Below, in pieces: positions 14,329 through 22,307 of a DNA stretch of 24,999 nucleotides. Below the pieces are notes generated by a model that saw only the letters and a program-made list of their open reading frames with translations, did not search any database and was not told the DNA's origin. This DNA comes from DASUEB01 sp036275295 (GTDB taxonomy: Bacteria > Bacteroidota > Bacteroidia > Flavobacteriales_D > Luteibaculaceae). Numbering within the stretch: the first letter of the stretch is position 1; every line of letters starts with the position of its first letter. The stretch is from NCBI GenBank assembly GCA_036275295.1, contig DASUEB010000072.1:1-24999 (forward strand), read 5' to 3'. A program made the position numbers and the translations under genes.

Positions 14329-15816
14329 TCAGAAAATATCAGCAAAGATGGGGTATTCGTTGCCCCGTTCATCCACTCGCTTACAAGAAATCCCGTTGCC
14401 AAGGGCATTGGGTTTCATGATGGAGGTGCCCTTCAACACCCTCACACATTCCTGAACACCCTCAGGCATAGACGGGTGCGCATGCACCATCTCGGTCAAG
14501 GCATCAACACCCAATCCAAGATGAATGAGCAAGGCAATGGCTTGGATATTGCTTGAGGCTTGCGGACCAATGGCCCGAATTCCCAAAATTTTCATGGCGG
14601 GGTCGTCGCTTACGATAATTTTAAAAAACCCTTCCTTCACCCGTTTGGCAATGGCCCGAGGAATGCAGCTGTATTGAATGCTCGCTACGCGATAGGTAAT
14701 CCCCGCCTTGCGCGCCATTTGCTCGTTCATGCCAACGGCCGCCACCTCTGGGTTGAGAAACATAATGGTGCTTATGTTTTTATACGTAATAGGGGCTGTG
14801 CTCACTCCAACGGCTTTTTCAACGGCATGCCGACCCTCCAGTTCAGCTATGTTCACCAGGGCGATGTCTGCGGTTAGGTCGCCAATGGCAAAAATATGGG
14901 GCACCTGAGTTTCGCAATCGGCTGTGGTGACGAGGGCGCCGTTTTGAAGCGCAATGCCCGCCCGCTCCAAACCGAGTCCCTCTACATTGGGAACGCGCCC
15001 CACCGCAATAAGGGCTTTCTCCACCTCAAACGACTTTGTTGAACCGTCGCGGTACTTTAACTCGTAAACCACTTTGCCGTTCAAGACTCGCATGGAAACC
15101 AATTCGCTTTCACGGTGGATGGTAACCCCAATGTTTTCGAGGTTTTTGGAAACCGCAGCGCCGATGTCGTCGTCTTCAAAGGGCAGGATCTTCGATTGTT
15201 TATCTATTAAAAAAACACGGGTCCGCCTAAAATTAGCCCAGATGGTGGCGAATTCGCATCCAATGACACCCGCGCCCAAGATCACCACACTTTCTGGAAA
15301 GGTCTCCCAATTACTGATGCCATCGCTAGTGACAATGGTGTACTCATCGATCGGAATGTGAGGCAGTTGTCGGGGCCTGCTGCCCGTAGCCAACAAAATG
15401 AACTTGGCCTTTACCTCCTCTATGCCTTCTGCGGTGATAACCTGAATCTCGGTTTGGCTTTTCAGGGAGGCCTGTCCTTTAATGTAGATCAGTTTTTGCT
15501 CAGCCTGCATCACCTCGATCTGCTGCTGCAGTTGGGCGTGTCGTTCAGCAGTGGCTTGATTGACTTGATGAACCAGCGATTCGTAACTGAAAGAGTACCG
15601 CTCCACTTCATAGCCAAACGCATTAGACCGCATCTGGTTGTAGTAATCGGCAAGCTCCCACATGGTCTTCGACGAAAGGGCTCCGTTAAACAGGCCTGCC
15701 CCGCCCAATCGGCCTCGTTCAATTAAAACCGTTTTTTGGCCAAAGTCAATGGCCCGCATTGCCGCGGCATAACCCGACGGCCCTCCGCCGATCACACAAA
15801 AGTCACATTCGATCAT
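14329..15816 (-). CDS. Lipoamide-dehydrogenase-like flavoprotein lacking the redox disulfide
   Basis: This 495-residue protein has the full class-I pyridine nucleotide-disulfide oxidoreductase layout. It has FAD-binding CVIGGGPSGYAAA near the start, LLATGSRPR, NAD(P)-binding VVILGAGVIGCEFA, a second FAD motif HIFAIGDLT, and the C-terminal dimerisation domain with HAHPSMPEGVQE, which keeps the catalytic His and Glu. The active-site motif, normally GGTCLNVGCIPSK, reads GGAGLFNGALSSK: both cysteines are gone, replaced by Gly and Ala. It cannot run lipoamide dehydrogenase chemistry; a transhydrogenase, diaphorase or quinone reductase role is more likely. The start is ATG at 15816; a TTG 12 codons upstream is less likely. 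It shares an operon with the M23 protein and diverges from the CHAT gene. Confidence 0.88.
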   Translation of the reverse strand: MIECDFCVIGGGPSGYAAAMRAIDFGQKTVLIERGRLGGAGLFNGALSSKTMWELADYYNQMRSNAFGYEVERYSFSYESLVHQVNQATAERHAQLQQQIEVMQAEQKLIYIKGQASLKSQTEIQVITAEGIEEVKAKFILLATGSRPRQLPHIPIDEYTIVTSDGISNWETFPESVVILGAGVIGCEFATIWANFRRTRVFLIDKQSKILPFEDDDIGAAVSKNLENIGVTIHRESELVSMRVLNGKVVYELKYRDGSTKSFEVEKALIAVGRVPNVEGLGLERAGIALQNGALVTTADCETQVPHIFAIGDLTADIALVNIAELEGRHAVEKAVGVSTAPITYKNISTIMFLNPEVAAVGMNEQMARKAGITYRVASIQYSCIPRAIAKRVKEGFFKIIVSDDPAMKILGIRAIGPQASSNIQAIALLIHLGLGVDALTEMVHAHPSMPEGVQECVRVLKGTSIMKPNALGNGISCKRVDERGNEYPIFADIF

Positions 15817-15881
15817 GAGAAGCTGTTTTGGTAAAAATAAATTTTTCGCCAACGCTAATCCATTGAATCAAAATCTTTTGT

Positions 15882-15889
15882 TACCTTCC
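15882..15889 (+). promoter_or_regulatory. Weak -7-like element before the CHAT gene
   Basis: TACCTTCC resembles TAnnTTTG with two mismatches. It lies 30 bases before the proposed CHAT start and 16 bases after a TTG (15863-15865) that could act as -33. The divergent gap 15817-15919 must hold promoters for both flanking genes, but no stronger match was found. Confidence 0.25.
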
Positions 15890-15919
15890 TCATTCTCTAA
15901 CGTCCCAAAAAATCTAGGT

Positions 15920-18900
15920 ATGTCTATTAGTCGGCTGCTGATCTTTCTTGCAATACTCACCTGGGTGCAGCCTTCAGAAGCTATCAGTCGCGACAGATAC
16001 GGCTCGCTACACAAAAAGGCGCTGAAAAAGGGCAATTATGCCAAATGCCTTCGAAAGGCGGAGCGCCGATTTAAAAGGGACAGCACCCTGACGGGGCTTA
16101 TTTACCTTAATCGATTGAGCTGGCTGGGCGGCTTTGTGGCCAAACAAAATCGATACAGCCTGTTGCTGGAAGATCGGCTCGCAGCAGGGGGCGACTCGCT
16201 AAGTGAGTTACAGCGAGAAGCACTTTATCACGCCCTTTTTGAGACCGAGCGATACGGACTCGCTTTTCAGTGGTTGCCAGACAGCCTTAGTTTGGATTGG
16301 CAAATAAAGCGACATGGGCTAGCCGTTAAACTGGGTGAATTGGAGTGGGCGACCCAATGGGAAGCCGATTGGCGCCAAGCATATGCCGCTGCAGATACCT
16401 CTAAAAATACCACCCGAAAGGATCGAAAAGCTTGGGCGCGTTGCGCCATTGCCCTTGACCAACAAGCGGCTGAAGGCCTTTACATGCAAGGCCTCTATGA
16501 CAGTTTAGCCACCCAATCTAAACGACTTCAAAAAAGGGGGCGTAGGAGTGCCGATTTCGACCGCAAACTCAATTTGGCATACGTACTTGCCGGTGCTCAT
16601 CAGGAGCTTGGCCAATACGATGAGGCCCAGCGAATTTGCCGCACCACCTTAAGCAAAAGCAAGCGGAAGAGGTCTTTCCATCACCCACAAATGGTGATGT
16701 TGATTGATAAATTACTCGACAACTATCACTTAGATAAAGAATTTGGAAATCTGCTCAAGCAAAAAACGTATTACTTCGATAAGCTGAGGTATTTTGATCG
16801 ACAGCGCCGAAGTTCAGGGCTAATGCCTCTTCTGGTGGGTGAATATGAGCGCGATTGCCGAGATGGTTTTGATCGGGCTGCCCGCAAAAAAAGCGCAGAT
16901 ATCATGGAATGGCTGTTGCATTACGACAGTCTCTACTCGCCCATAGTCGACGGGGTCGCCAGCAGGGTCTTTTGGCAGCTCATTGAGCAAGACGAGCACG
17001 CTCAGGCCAGTACCTTGGTGGCTGGAATCAATCGCCGAGCCCATCAGAAATGGGGAAAGCAACACCCAGCGTATTGGCGGACGATTATGGAAACCGCTGC
17101 ATTTCAAACATACCACTTCAGCGACCGCGAAGCCTTGGCCTTTCCCGAACAAAACGAGGCTTGGAAGGCCTTCCAGAGCAATTACCAGCTTAAAAGCCGA
17201 ACCTATTTCTACATTCTCAATGGCATCGGAACGAGCATGCAACTCAACAATCGATTGCAAGATCAGGTTAGCTGGTTACAAAGCAGTATTGCCGAATGTG
17301 AGCAGCTGATGGGCAAAAAAACCGACTGGGCTCGTCAACAGTTGGTATTAGCTGATGCCTATTTGTATCAAGGTGAATACCAAAAAGCCCAACAACTGAT
17401 AACTGAGACCCAACCTGTCCTTGAACAACTGGAGTCGCGAAAAGGGTTTTACTCGGCGACGGCGAATAGAATTGAAGCCGAAGTGTTTCAAAACACCGGA
17501 AAGCTCAAAGAAGCCGAAACCCGTTTCAAACGTGCATCGAAAGACGTTGCCAGAGCCGATTATCACATCGATCACGCCGTTTTTAATCGGTCTGACCAAT
17601 GGATTGCCATGTTGCTTGCCCGCGGTGAAATAAGCCGGGCCGAGCGTCTGGTTGATCGAATACTTGCCAATAACACATCATCTAGGCCATCAGACCTCAT
17701 CGTGCCCTATCTTCAAAAGACGGAGTGTTTGTTTGCAAAAGGCAATTTGCTCGAGGCCCAGCAATGGGGTGAGCGCGCCTGGAAAGCGGCCGTGAGCTCG
17801 CAACAGGAACGCACCCTGGTAGGAATGCGGGTTTCTCGACTGGTTGCCGATATCGATCTATCGCTGGGCGATTATCAATCGGCAGCCACCCGGTATCAGG
17901 AGCTTCACCAAGCACAAGTAAAATTGCTTGGCAGCAAAAACAGCATTGCGGCATCAACTGAAATTAAAAGGTGCCTGGCCCATTTTCTGGCCTATGGCGA
18001 GGCTCAAAAACAGCTCACACTGCTGCGTGAGCAATGTATGCTGATCAAGGCCGAGCAAGGAGATCAATCCTCGGCCTATGCTGATGCGCTTTTGGCACAA
18101 GCTACCCTTGAAATTGCTGCACAAGAGCCACGTGCTGCAATCGAAAGTTTGAGCTTGGCTAAAACCATCGTGCAAAATGAAACCGGCAGGAAGGGATTGG
18201 CTTGGGCCAAGATTACCAGCGAGGAAGGCGATAGTTGGCTGATGCTCGACAGCACTCAAAAAGCCATCGACGCCTATGAAGAGGCGCTAGAATGGGTCAA
18301 TAGACGCGGAGGACAGTCGCATCCGCTGTATACACAAGTTCAAAGCAAATTGGCCGGGGCGTTAATTCACACCCAACAGTTTGATCGAGCCGAAAAGTTG
18401 ACCGCCCAACTCGTAAAAAAACACGTCGCCTTTGTGGAAGAGGTTTTGCCCTATTTAACCGAGAAAGAAAAAGCGGGCTATTGGCAACGTATGCAAATTG
18501 ACTTTGATCGATCTGTTGGATTTATGCTCCAGCATCCGGATGATAGCAAACGGGCATCGGCCGTGTTGCAGATGCGCGGAGCTGTGAAACAAGCCATACT
18601 TCGAAATGCAGTTGAGTTCGCCAAGGAAATCCGATCGTCGACCGACACGGCCTTGGGTATAACCTTTTCCGAATGGCTTGCCCTGAAACGGTTTTATGCC
18701 TCTTCCGTTGGCTTGTCGGCAGAGGAGCTCCGCGAAAAAGGCGTCGACCTCAACTCGCTTGCTTTGGAAATTAACGATCTGGAAAAGATATTGAAGAATG
18801 CCCTTGGCGCGGAAAAGAAAAAAATGGATCGCAGCGAAAAGTCCTTCTGGCGCAATCTGAAAGACCATGAATCGCTGGTTGAAATCGTTCGCCATCGGGA

Positions 18901-19951
18901 TCTGATCCACCCCTCATCGTTTCACTACTCAGCTATTGTGGTGCAAGGAACCAGCAAAAAACCAACGGTTATCGACTTGGGGAGTGCCCCAGAAATGGAA
19001 CGTGAAGGCTACAAATACTATCGCAACGCTATTAAGCTGGATGCCAACGACCTCTATTCTTACACCTTATTCTGGGAGGGCATTGATACCTTGGTTCGAC
19101 AAAGCGCGCAGGTTTACTTCTCTCCGGATGGAGTCTACGGTTTAATGAATCCCGAGTTATTCCGAGGCGATTCGCTGATGATTGATCAATACCAGCTCAT
19201 CACCATCAATAATCCCGCTGATTTCCGCCCCACTGGCGAAAAAGGAAAAGTTCCCAGCAGAGCGGAAATGTTTGGAAACCCGTCGTTTTACAGCGATCAG
19301 CGAAGTAGCAAGCGGGTTAGCGATTTGCCGGCTACCGAAGCCGAAATTCAAAATGTAAGCCAACTGCTTACCAAAAGTGGCGTAGAATCGTCTGTGCGCC
19401 TGAAAAACGAAGCCACAGAAGACCTTGTCAAACAATCTGCCAGTCCAGGGATTTTGCATCTGGCCACACACGGTTATTTTGAAGACGAGTCGGATGCCGC
19501 CTTTAATGCCGTAGCGGCTGAGCTAACGGTGGGTCCCAACCCCCTACTTCAATCGGGTTTGTTGATGAGCGATGGCGGACCCTTGTTTGATCCAGGTGCC
19601 AATAAATACGCCACAAACGGTTTGCTAACGGCTTTAGAGGTTCAAGATCTTAATTTGAGCGGCACCGACTTGGTAGTTCTCAGTGCCTGTGAAACCGGAT
19701 TGGGTGCCATTACTTCAGGAAATGGGGTGTTGGGGCTTCAATACGCCTTTCAGGATGCAGGCGCAAAAGCGGTTCTCATGACCTTGTTTAAGGTTGATGA
19801 TCAGCTAACAGCCGAGTTTATGTCCTTGTTCTACGAAAAATGGTTGCTTCGGGGGGATAAACAGCTGGCCATTTACGAGGCAAAGAGAGAATTTAAGGTT
19901 GTACACCCGGAACCTCGGATCTGGGGCTCGTTTGTTTTGGTAGGCCATTAA
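15920..19951 (+). CDS. Exported TPR protein with C-terminal CHAT (caspase-like) protease domain
   Basis: This 1343-residue protein begins with a signal peptide (MSISRLLIFLAILTWVQPSEA). A long helical region of TPR type follows (about 25-900), with pairs such as EYQKAQQLITETQPVLEQLE and KAIDAYEEALEWVNRRGGQS. The C-terminal CHAT domain (about 1000-1340) keeps the caspase-type dyad: H1184 in LHLATHGYF and C1257 in VVLSACETGLG. CHAT domains are clan CD proteases, e.g. separase and the CRISPR-linked Craspase; TPRs commonly bind the partner or regulator. The frame is open 35 codons upstream to an ATG at 15815, but only the ATG at 15920 gives a signal peptide. Export means it should act outside the cytoplasm. 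It overlaps the FecR-like gene tail to tail by 4 bases. The substrate is unknown. Confidence 0.9.
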   Translation: MSISRLLIFLAILTWVQPSEAISRDRYGSLHKKALKKGNYAKCLRKAERRFKRDSTLTGLIYLNRLSWLGGFVAKQNRYSLLLEDRLAAGGDSLSELQREALYHALFETERYGLAFQWLPDSLSLDWQIKRHGLAVKLGELEWATQWEADWRQAYAAADTSKNTTRKDRKAWARCAIALDQQAAEGLYMQGLYDSLATQSKRLQKRGRRSADFDRKLNLAYVLAGAHQELGQYDEAQRICRTTLSKSKRKRSFHHPQMVMLIDKLLDNYHLDKEFGNLLKQKTYYFDKLRYFDRQRRSSGLMPLLVGEYERDCRDGFDRAARKKSADIMEWLLHYDSLYSPIVDGVASRVFWQLIEQDEHAQASTLVAGINRRAHQKWGKQHPAYWRTIMETAAFQTYHFSDREALAFPEQNEAWKAFQSNYQLKSRTYFYILNGIGTSMQLNNRLQDQVSWLQSSIAECEQLMGKKTDWARQQLVLADAYLYQGEYQKAQQLITETQPVLEQLESRKGFYSATANRIEAEVFQNTGKLKEAETRFKRASKDVARADYHIDHAVFNRSDQWIAMLLARGEISRAERLVDRILANNTSSRPSDLIVPYLQKTECLFAKGNLLEAQQWGERAWKAAVSSQQERTLVGMRVSRLVADIDLSLGDYQSAATRYQELHQAQVKLLGSKNSIAASTEIKRCLAHFLAYGEAQKQLTLLREQCMLIKAEQGDQSSAYADALLAQATLEIAAQEPRAAIESLSLAKTIVQNETGRKGLAWAKITSEEGDSWLMLDSTQKAIDAYEEALEWVNRRGGQSHPLYTQVQSKLAGALIHTQQFDRAEKLTAQLVKKHVAFVEEVLPYLTEKEKAGYWQRMQIDFDRSVGFMLQHPDDSKRASAVLQMRGAVKQAILRNAVEFAKEIRSSTDTALGITFSEWLALKRFYASSVGLSAEELREKGVDLNSLALEINDLEKILKNALGAEKKKMDRSEKSFWRNLKDHESLVEIVRHRDLIHPSSFHYSAIVVQGTSKKPTVIDLGSAPEMEREGYKYYRNAIKLDANDLYSYTLFWEGIDTLVRQSAQVYFSPDGVYGLMNPELFRGDSLMIDQYQLITINNPADFRPTGEKGKVPSRAEMFGNPSFYSDQRSSKRVSDLPATEAEIQNVSQLLTKSGVESSVRLKNEATEDLVKQSASPGILHLATHGYFEDESDAAFNAVAAELTVGPNPLLQSGLLMSDGGPLFDPGANKYATNGLLTALEVQDLNLSGTDLVVLSACETGLGAITSGNGVLGLQYAFQDAGAKAVLMTLFKVDDQLTAEFMSLFYEKWLLRGDKQLAIYEAKREFKVVHPEPRIWGSFVLVGH

Positions 19952-20829
19952 CGGTCTTCACGCATCTCGGCTATCATGTTTTCCATGGCCTCTGATAGCA
20001 AGGCGTGGTTGGGAAATTGTTCCATGGCTTTTTTCATGGCCGAAACCATCTCAGCATATGAACGGTGCGATTTATAAAAGGCAGCCAACGCCAAATGAGA
20101 TACGGGCTGATCGATGTCGAGCGCGCTTTTAAATTCCTGTTCTTCTGCCATGCGCTTTTCGCGTTCTTTCGATTCAGGAATGTATACATAGGCATATTCT
20201 GATTTGCGCCGGGCCACACTGTCGATCACACAAAGCAAGTAGTACTGATCGGGAGCGGGATGAATATTCGACCAATCGATGCTGGCATTCGCTTGAGAAA
20301 TGTTTTGGTGATGCACCACTTCCTCTTTCATGTTCATTACCACCAGGTGATAGGTGGTTGAAGGATGTTCATCAGACCACCATACCTGCATCTCAGGAAG
20401 CAATAAATCGGATTTGAAAGGCAGCTGAATCGCAATGTCGCTCTTGTTGAACCCTCGCTCAACAGAACCGGTTAGTGCCATGAATTTTTGATGCTTAGAG
20501 TCGGTTGTTTTCTGGGTGATGCCCTTGACTACGTAGTCGGTATACTTGTCTTTGAAATCTTTTTGGGCACTTAAACGCGCGGCCATCTCATCTAGCGCGT
20601 AGGTTCCGGGTTGATTAAGCTCTGCCGTCTTTCCGTTAGACAACATCAAACCCACCTGGGCTTGGTCCTCCAAGATAAGAGACTGCTTGCTGGATAATTT
20701 TTGCCCTACGCCAACAGGTTTGCCAGCGCTACTCACCTTTCCTTTTACCGCAAGGACCAGAAAAACGGGCGATTGAGCCATAGAAGCCCCTGAAAAGAGG
20801 CATAGTAAGGCAATGATTAGATAGTTCAT
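19948..20829 (-). CDS. Exported FecR-like protein with C-terminal TPR-like segment
   Basis: This 293-residue protein has a clear signal peptide (MNYLIIALLCLFSGASMA, cut before Q19). The first domain (VKGKVSSAGKPVGVGQKL, QAQVGLMLSNGKTAELNQPG; about 25-80) has the short beta-strand pattern of FecR-like periplasmic domains. A middle beta-rich part looks Ig-like (about 140-220). A basic helix and one to two TPR-like helices close the protein (SHLALAAFYKSHRSYAEMVS and following). The frame is open 32 codons further upstream, but only the ATG at 20829 yields the signal peptide. It stands between the CHAT gene (convergent, 4-base overlap) and the CHASE2 gene (divergent, 63-base gap), so it likely works with them in the periplasm. 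Exact function is unknown. Confidence 0.75.
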   Translation of the reverse strand: MNYLIIALLCLFSGASMAQSPVFLVLAVKGKVSSAGKPVGVGQKLSSKQSLILEDQAQVGLMLSNGKTAELNQPGTYALDEMAARLSAQKDFKDKYTDYVVKGITQKTTDSKHQKFMALTGSVERGFNKSDIAIQLPFKSDLLLPEMQVWWSDEHPSTTYHLVVMNMKEEVVHHQNISQANASIDWSNIHPAPDQYYLLCVIDSVARRKSEYAYVYIPESKEREKRMAEEQEFKSALDIDQPVSHLALAAFYKSHRSYAEMVSAMKKAMEQFPNHALLSEAMENMIAEMREDR

Positions 20830-20892
20830 AGCCAATATTTTACATGAATATACAAAATCTCCAACACATTCACTACCTTTCTTACACCGGAT

Positions 20893-22131
20893 ATGCGTCG
20901 ACAAAATCCATTCAAAACCATCCACCCGTTTACCGGCTCGTTATTTGTGCTACTAGCCGGGGTTTTGCTGTCTTTTATTGCAGTGAACATTGATTTTTTC
21001 AATCCACTCGTAAGGGCCTTAGAAGACTATCGCATGACCGATGTGGTGTACAGCGATTTTAAGGACCCTGTTCCGCCAAATGAGAACATTGTGTTGATCA
21101 ATATTGGTCCGGCCGCATTGGGAAGAGAGGGTTTTGCCGCCTTACTCGATCGCATCAATCAACAAGACCCCGCTGTGGTGGCGGTTGATGCGTTTTTCTT
21201 TAAGCTGTCTGATCCGGATTCGGATCGCCTTTTGGCTTCGGCCTTGGGAAAGACCCATCAGCTGGTCATGGCCAGTAAGCTGGATCATCTGGACGAAAAA
21301 AGCTCTGTCTTTCGAACCGTTCGCCAATCGGCTCCTAAGTTTTTGTCGGGTCGCAGTGGATTTGCAAACTTCATTACCGACGGCGAAGAGGGTTACCTCA
21401 CCACCCGCCGATTCTCATGGCGTGAGCGAGTGGCCGATAGTGTTCATTATTCCTTTTGCGCCGAGATTGTTCGCGCTTATGACTCCACGGCATTTCGTCA
21501 ACTCGAGCAGCGCTCCAACGCCAATGAAATCATCAATTACCGCGGCAATCTGAATTCGTTCCAGCGATTGGATTTTACGGAGGTGCTCGACACAAACACC
21601 GATCTTTCTTTTTTGCGCTCCAAATTGGTTCTGATGGGTTATTTAGGCGACCGTATGGGGCAGTCCACGCTAGAGGACTGTTTTTACACCCCCCTGAACC
21701 CCGAGTTGGGCGGTAGATCGGTGCCCGATATGTATGGCATTGTGGTTCACGCCAATATTCTGGCCATGATCCTCGATCAAAGCTACATAACGGAGGTTCC
21801 TACTTCAGTCGATTACATCTTGGGGTTTGTACTTTGCCTTTTTAATGCAGGTGTTTTCATCTGGTTTGGCGAGCGGTATCGACAGAGCGCTCAACTCCTT
21901 ATGCGGGTGGTTCAGCTCATTCAAGGTGTAATTCTTTCTGGCTTGGTCATATATTTTCTGGCCGAGCACAATTTGTATCTCGACATGAGTTTTGCGTTGG
22001 CCATTCTATTCATTACCGCCGATTTCATTGAAATGTACGATGGACTGTTGGCCGGGCGTATAGAGCGATTGCAACAAAAACTACAACTGCAATGGAGGCG
22101 AATACAGTCCCATTCGATGAATCAACCATGA
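20893..22131 (+). CDS. CHASE2 sensor-domain membrane protein without output domain
   Basis: This 412-residue protein has one N-terminal helix (14-33), a large extracytoplasmic CHASE2 domain (about 35-305) and three C-terminal helices (about 306-326, 335-356, 362-381), the usual CHASE2 topology. Typical stretches are ENIVLINIG, ALLDRINQQDPAVVAVDAFF, KLVLMGYLGD and DMYGIVVHANILAMIL. CHASE2 normally feeds a cytoplasmic kinase, cyclase or protease domain, but here only a charged helix of about 30 residues follows the last membrane segment. The signal must therefore go to a separate protein. The nearby FecR-like and CHAT proteins face the same compartment as the sensor domain. A TACCTTTC at 20874-20881 (one mismatch from TAnnTTTG) sits 11 bases before the start. 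Confidence 0.88.
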   Translation: MRRQNPFKTIHPFTGSLFVLLAGVLLSFIAVNIDFFNPLVRALEDYRMTDVVYSDFKDPVPPNENIVLINIGPAALGREGFAALLDRINQQDPAVVAVDAFFFKLSDPDSDRLLASALGKTHQLVMASKLDHLDEKSSVFRTVRQSAPKFLSGRSGFANFITDGEEGYLTTRRFSWRERVADSVHYSFCAEIVRAYDSTAFRQLEQRSNANEIINYRGNLNSFQRLDFTEVLDTNTDLSFLRSKLVLMGYLGDRMGQSTLEDCFYTPLNPELGGRSVPDMYGIVVHANILAMILDQSYITEVPTSVDYILGFVLCLFNAGVFIWFGERYRQSAQLLMRVVQLIQGVILSGLVIYFLAEHNLYLDMSFALAILFITADFIEMYDGLLAGRIERLQQKLQLQWRRIQSHSMNQP

Positions 22132-22256
22132 CAACTTATTGCCAGATTGGGTTGATCGGCCCTTTGGTTTTAAATACGCCTCTCCACTGTGCTGCTTGCC
22201 TGCGGTTAAAACTCGATCTGCATCGCCCCGCAATCTAAACCACCCCTGTAAACAAA

Positions 22257-22288
22257 AAAGCCGCGTCACCCGAAGGATCAGCGGCTTT
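22257..22288 (-). terminator. Intrinsic terminator downstream of the secreted protein gene
   Basis: An 8-bp stem (AAAGCCGC / GCGGCTTT) encloses a 16-base loop that has a small inner CC-GAA-GG hairpin. On the minus strand it is followed by TTTTTTGTTT, so it ends the transcript of the minus-strand gene stopping at 22308. It may also help stop read-through from the CHASE2 gene on the plus strand. The 125 bases between the CHASE2 stop and the hairpin hold nothing else I can see. Confidence 0.8.
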
Positions 22289-22307
22289 CAAATCTGAGTG
22301 CCTTAGA

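Noticed and set aside
14329..15816. Annotation as dihydrolipoyl dehydrogenase (lpdA)
   Set aside because: Both redox-active cysteines are absent, so the canonical activity is not supported although the fold is the same.
15815..15919. Upstream extension of the CHAT gene to the ATG at 15815
   Set aside because: The extra 35 residues are not domain-like, the ATG overlaps the divergent flavoprotein start, and the ATG at 15920 begins a clean signal peptide.
20830..20925. Upstream extension of the FecR-like gene
   Set aside because: Would overlap the divergent CHASE2 start and bury the signal peptide that begins at the ATG at 20829.
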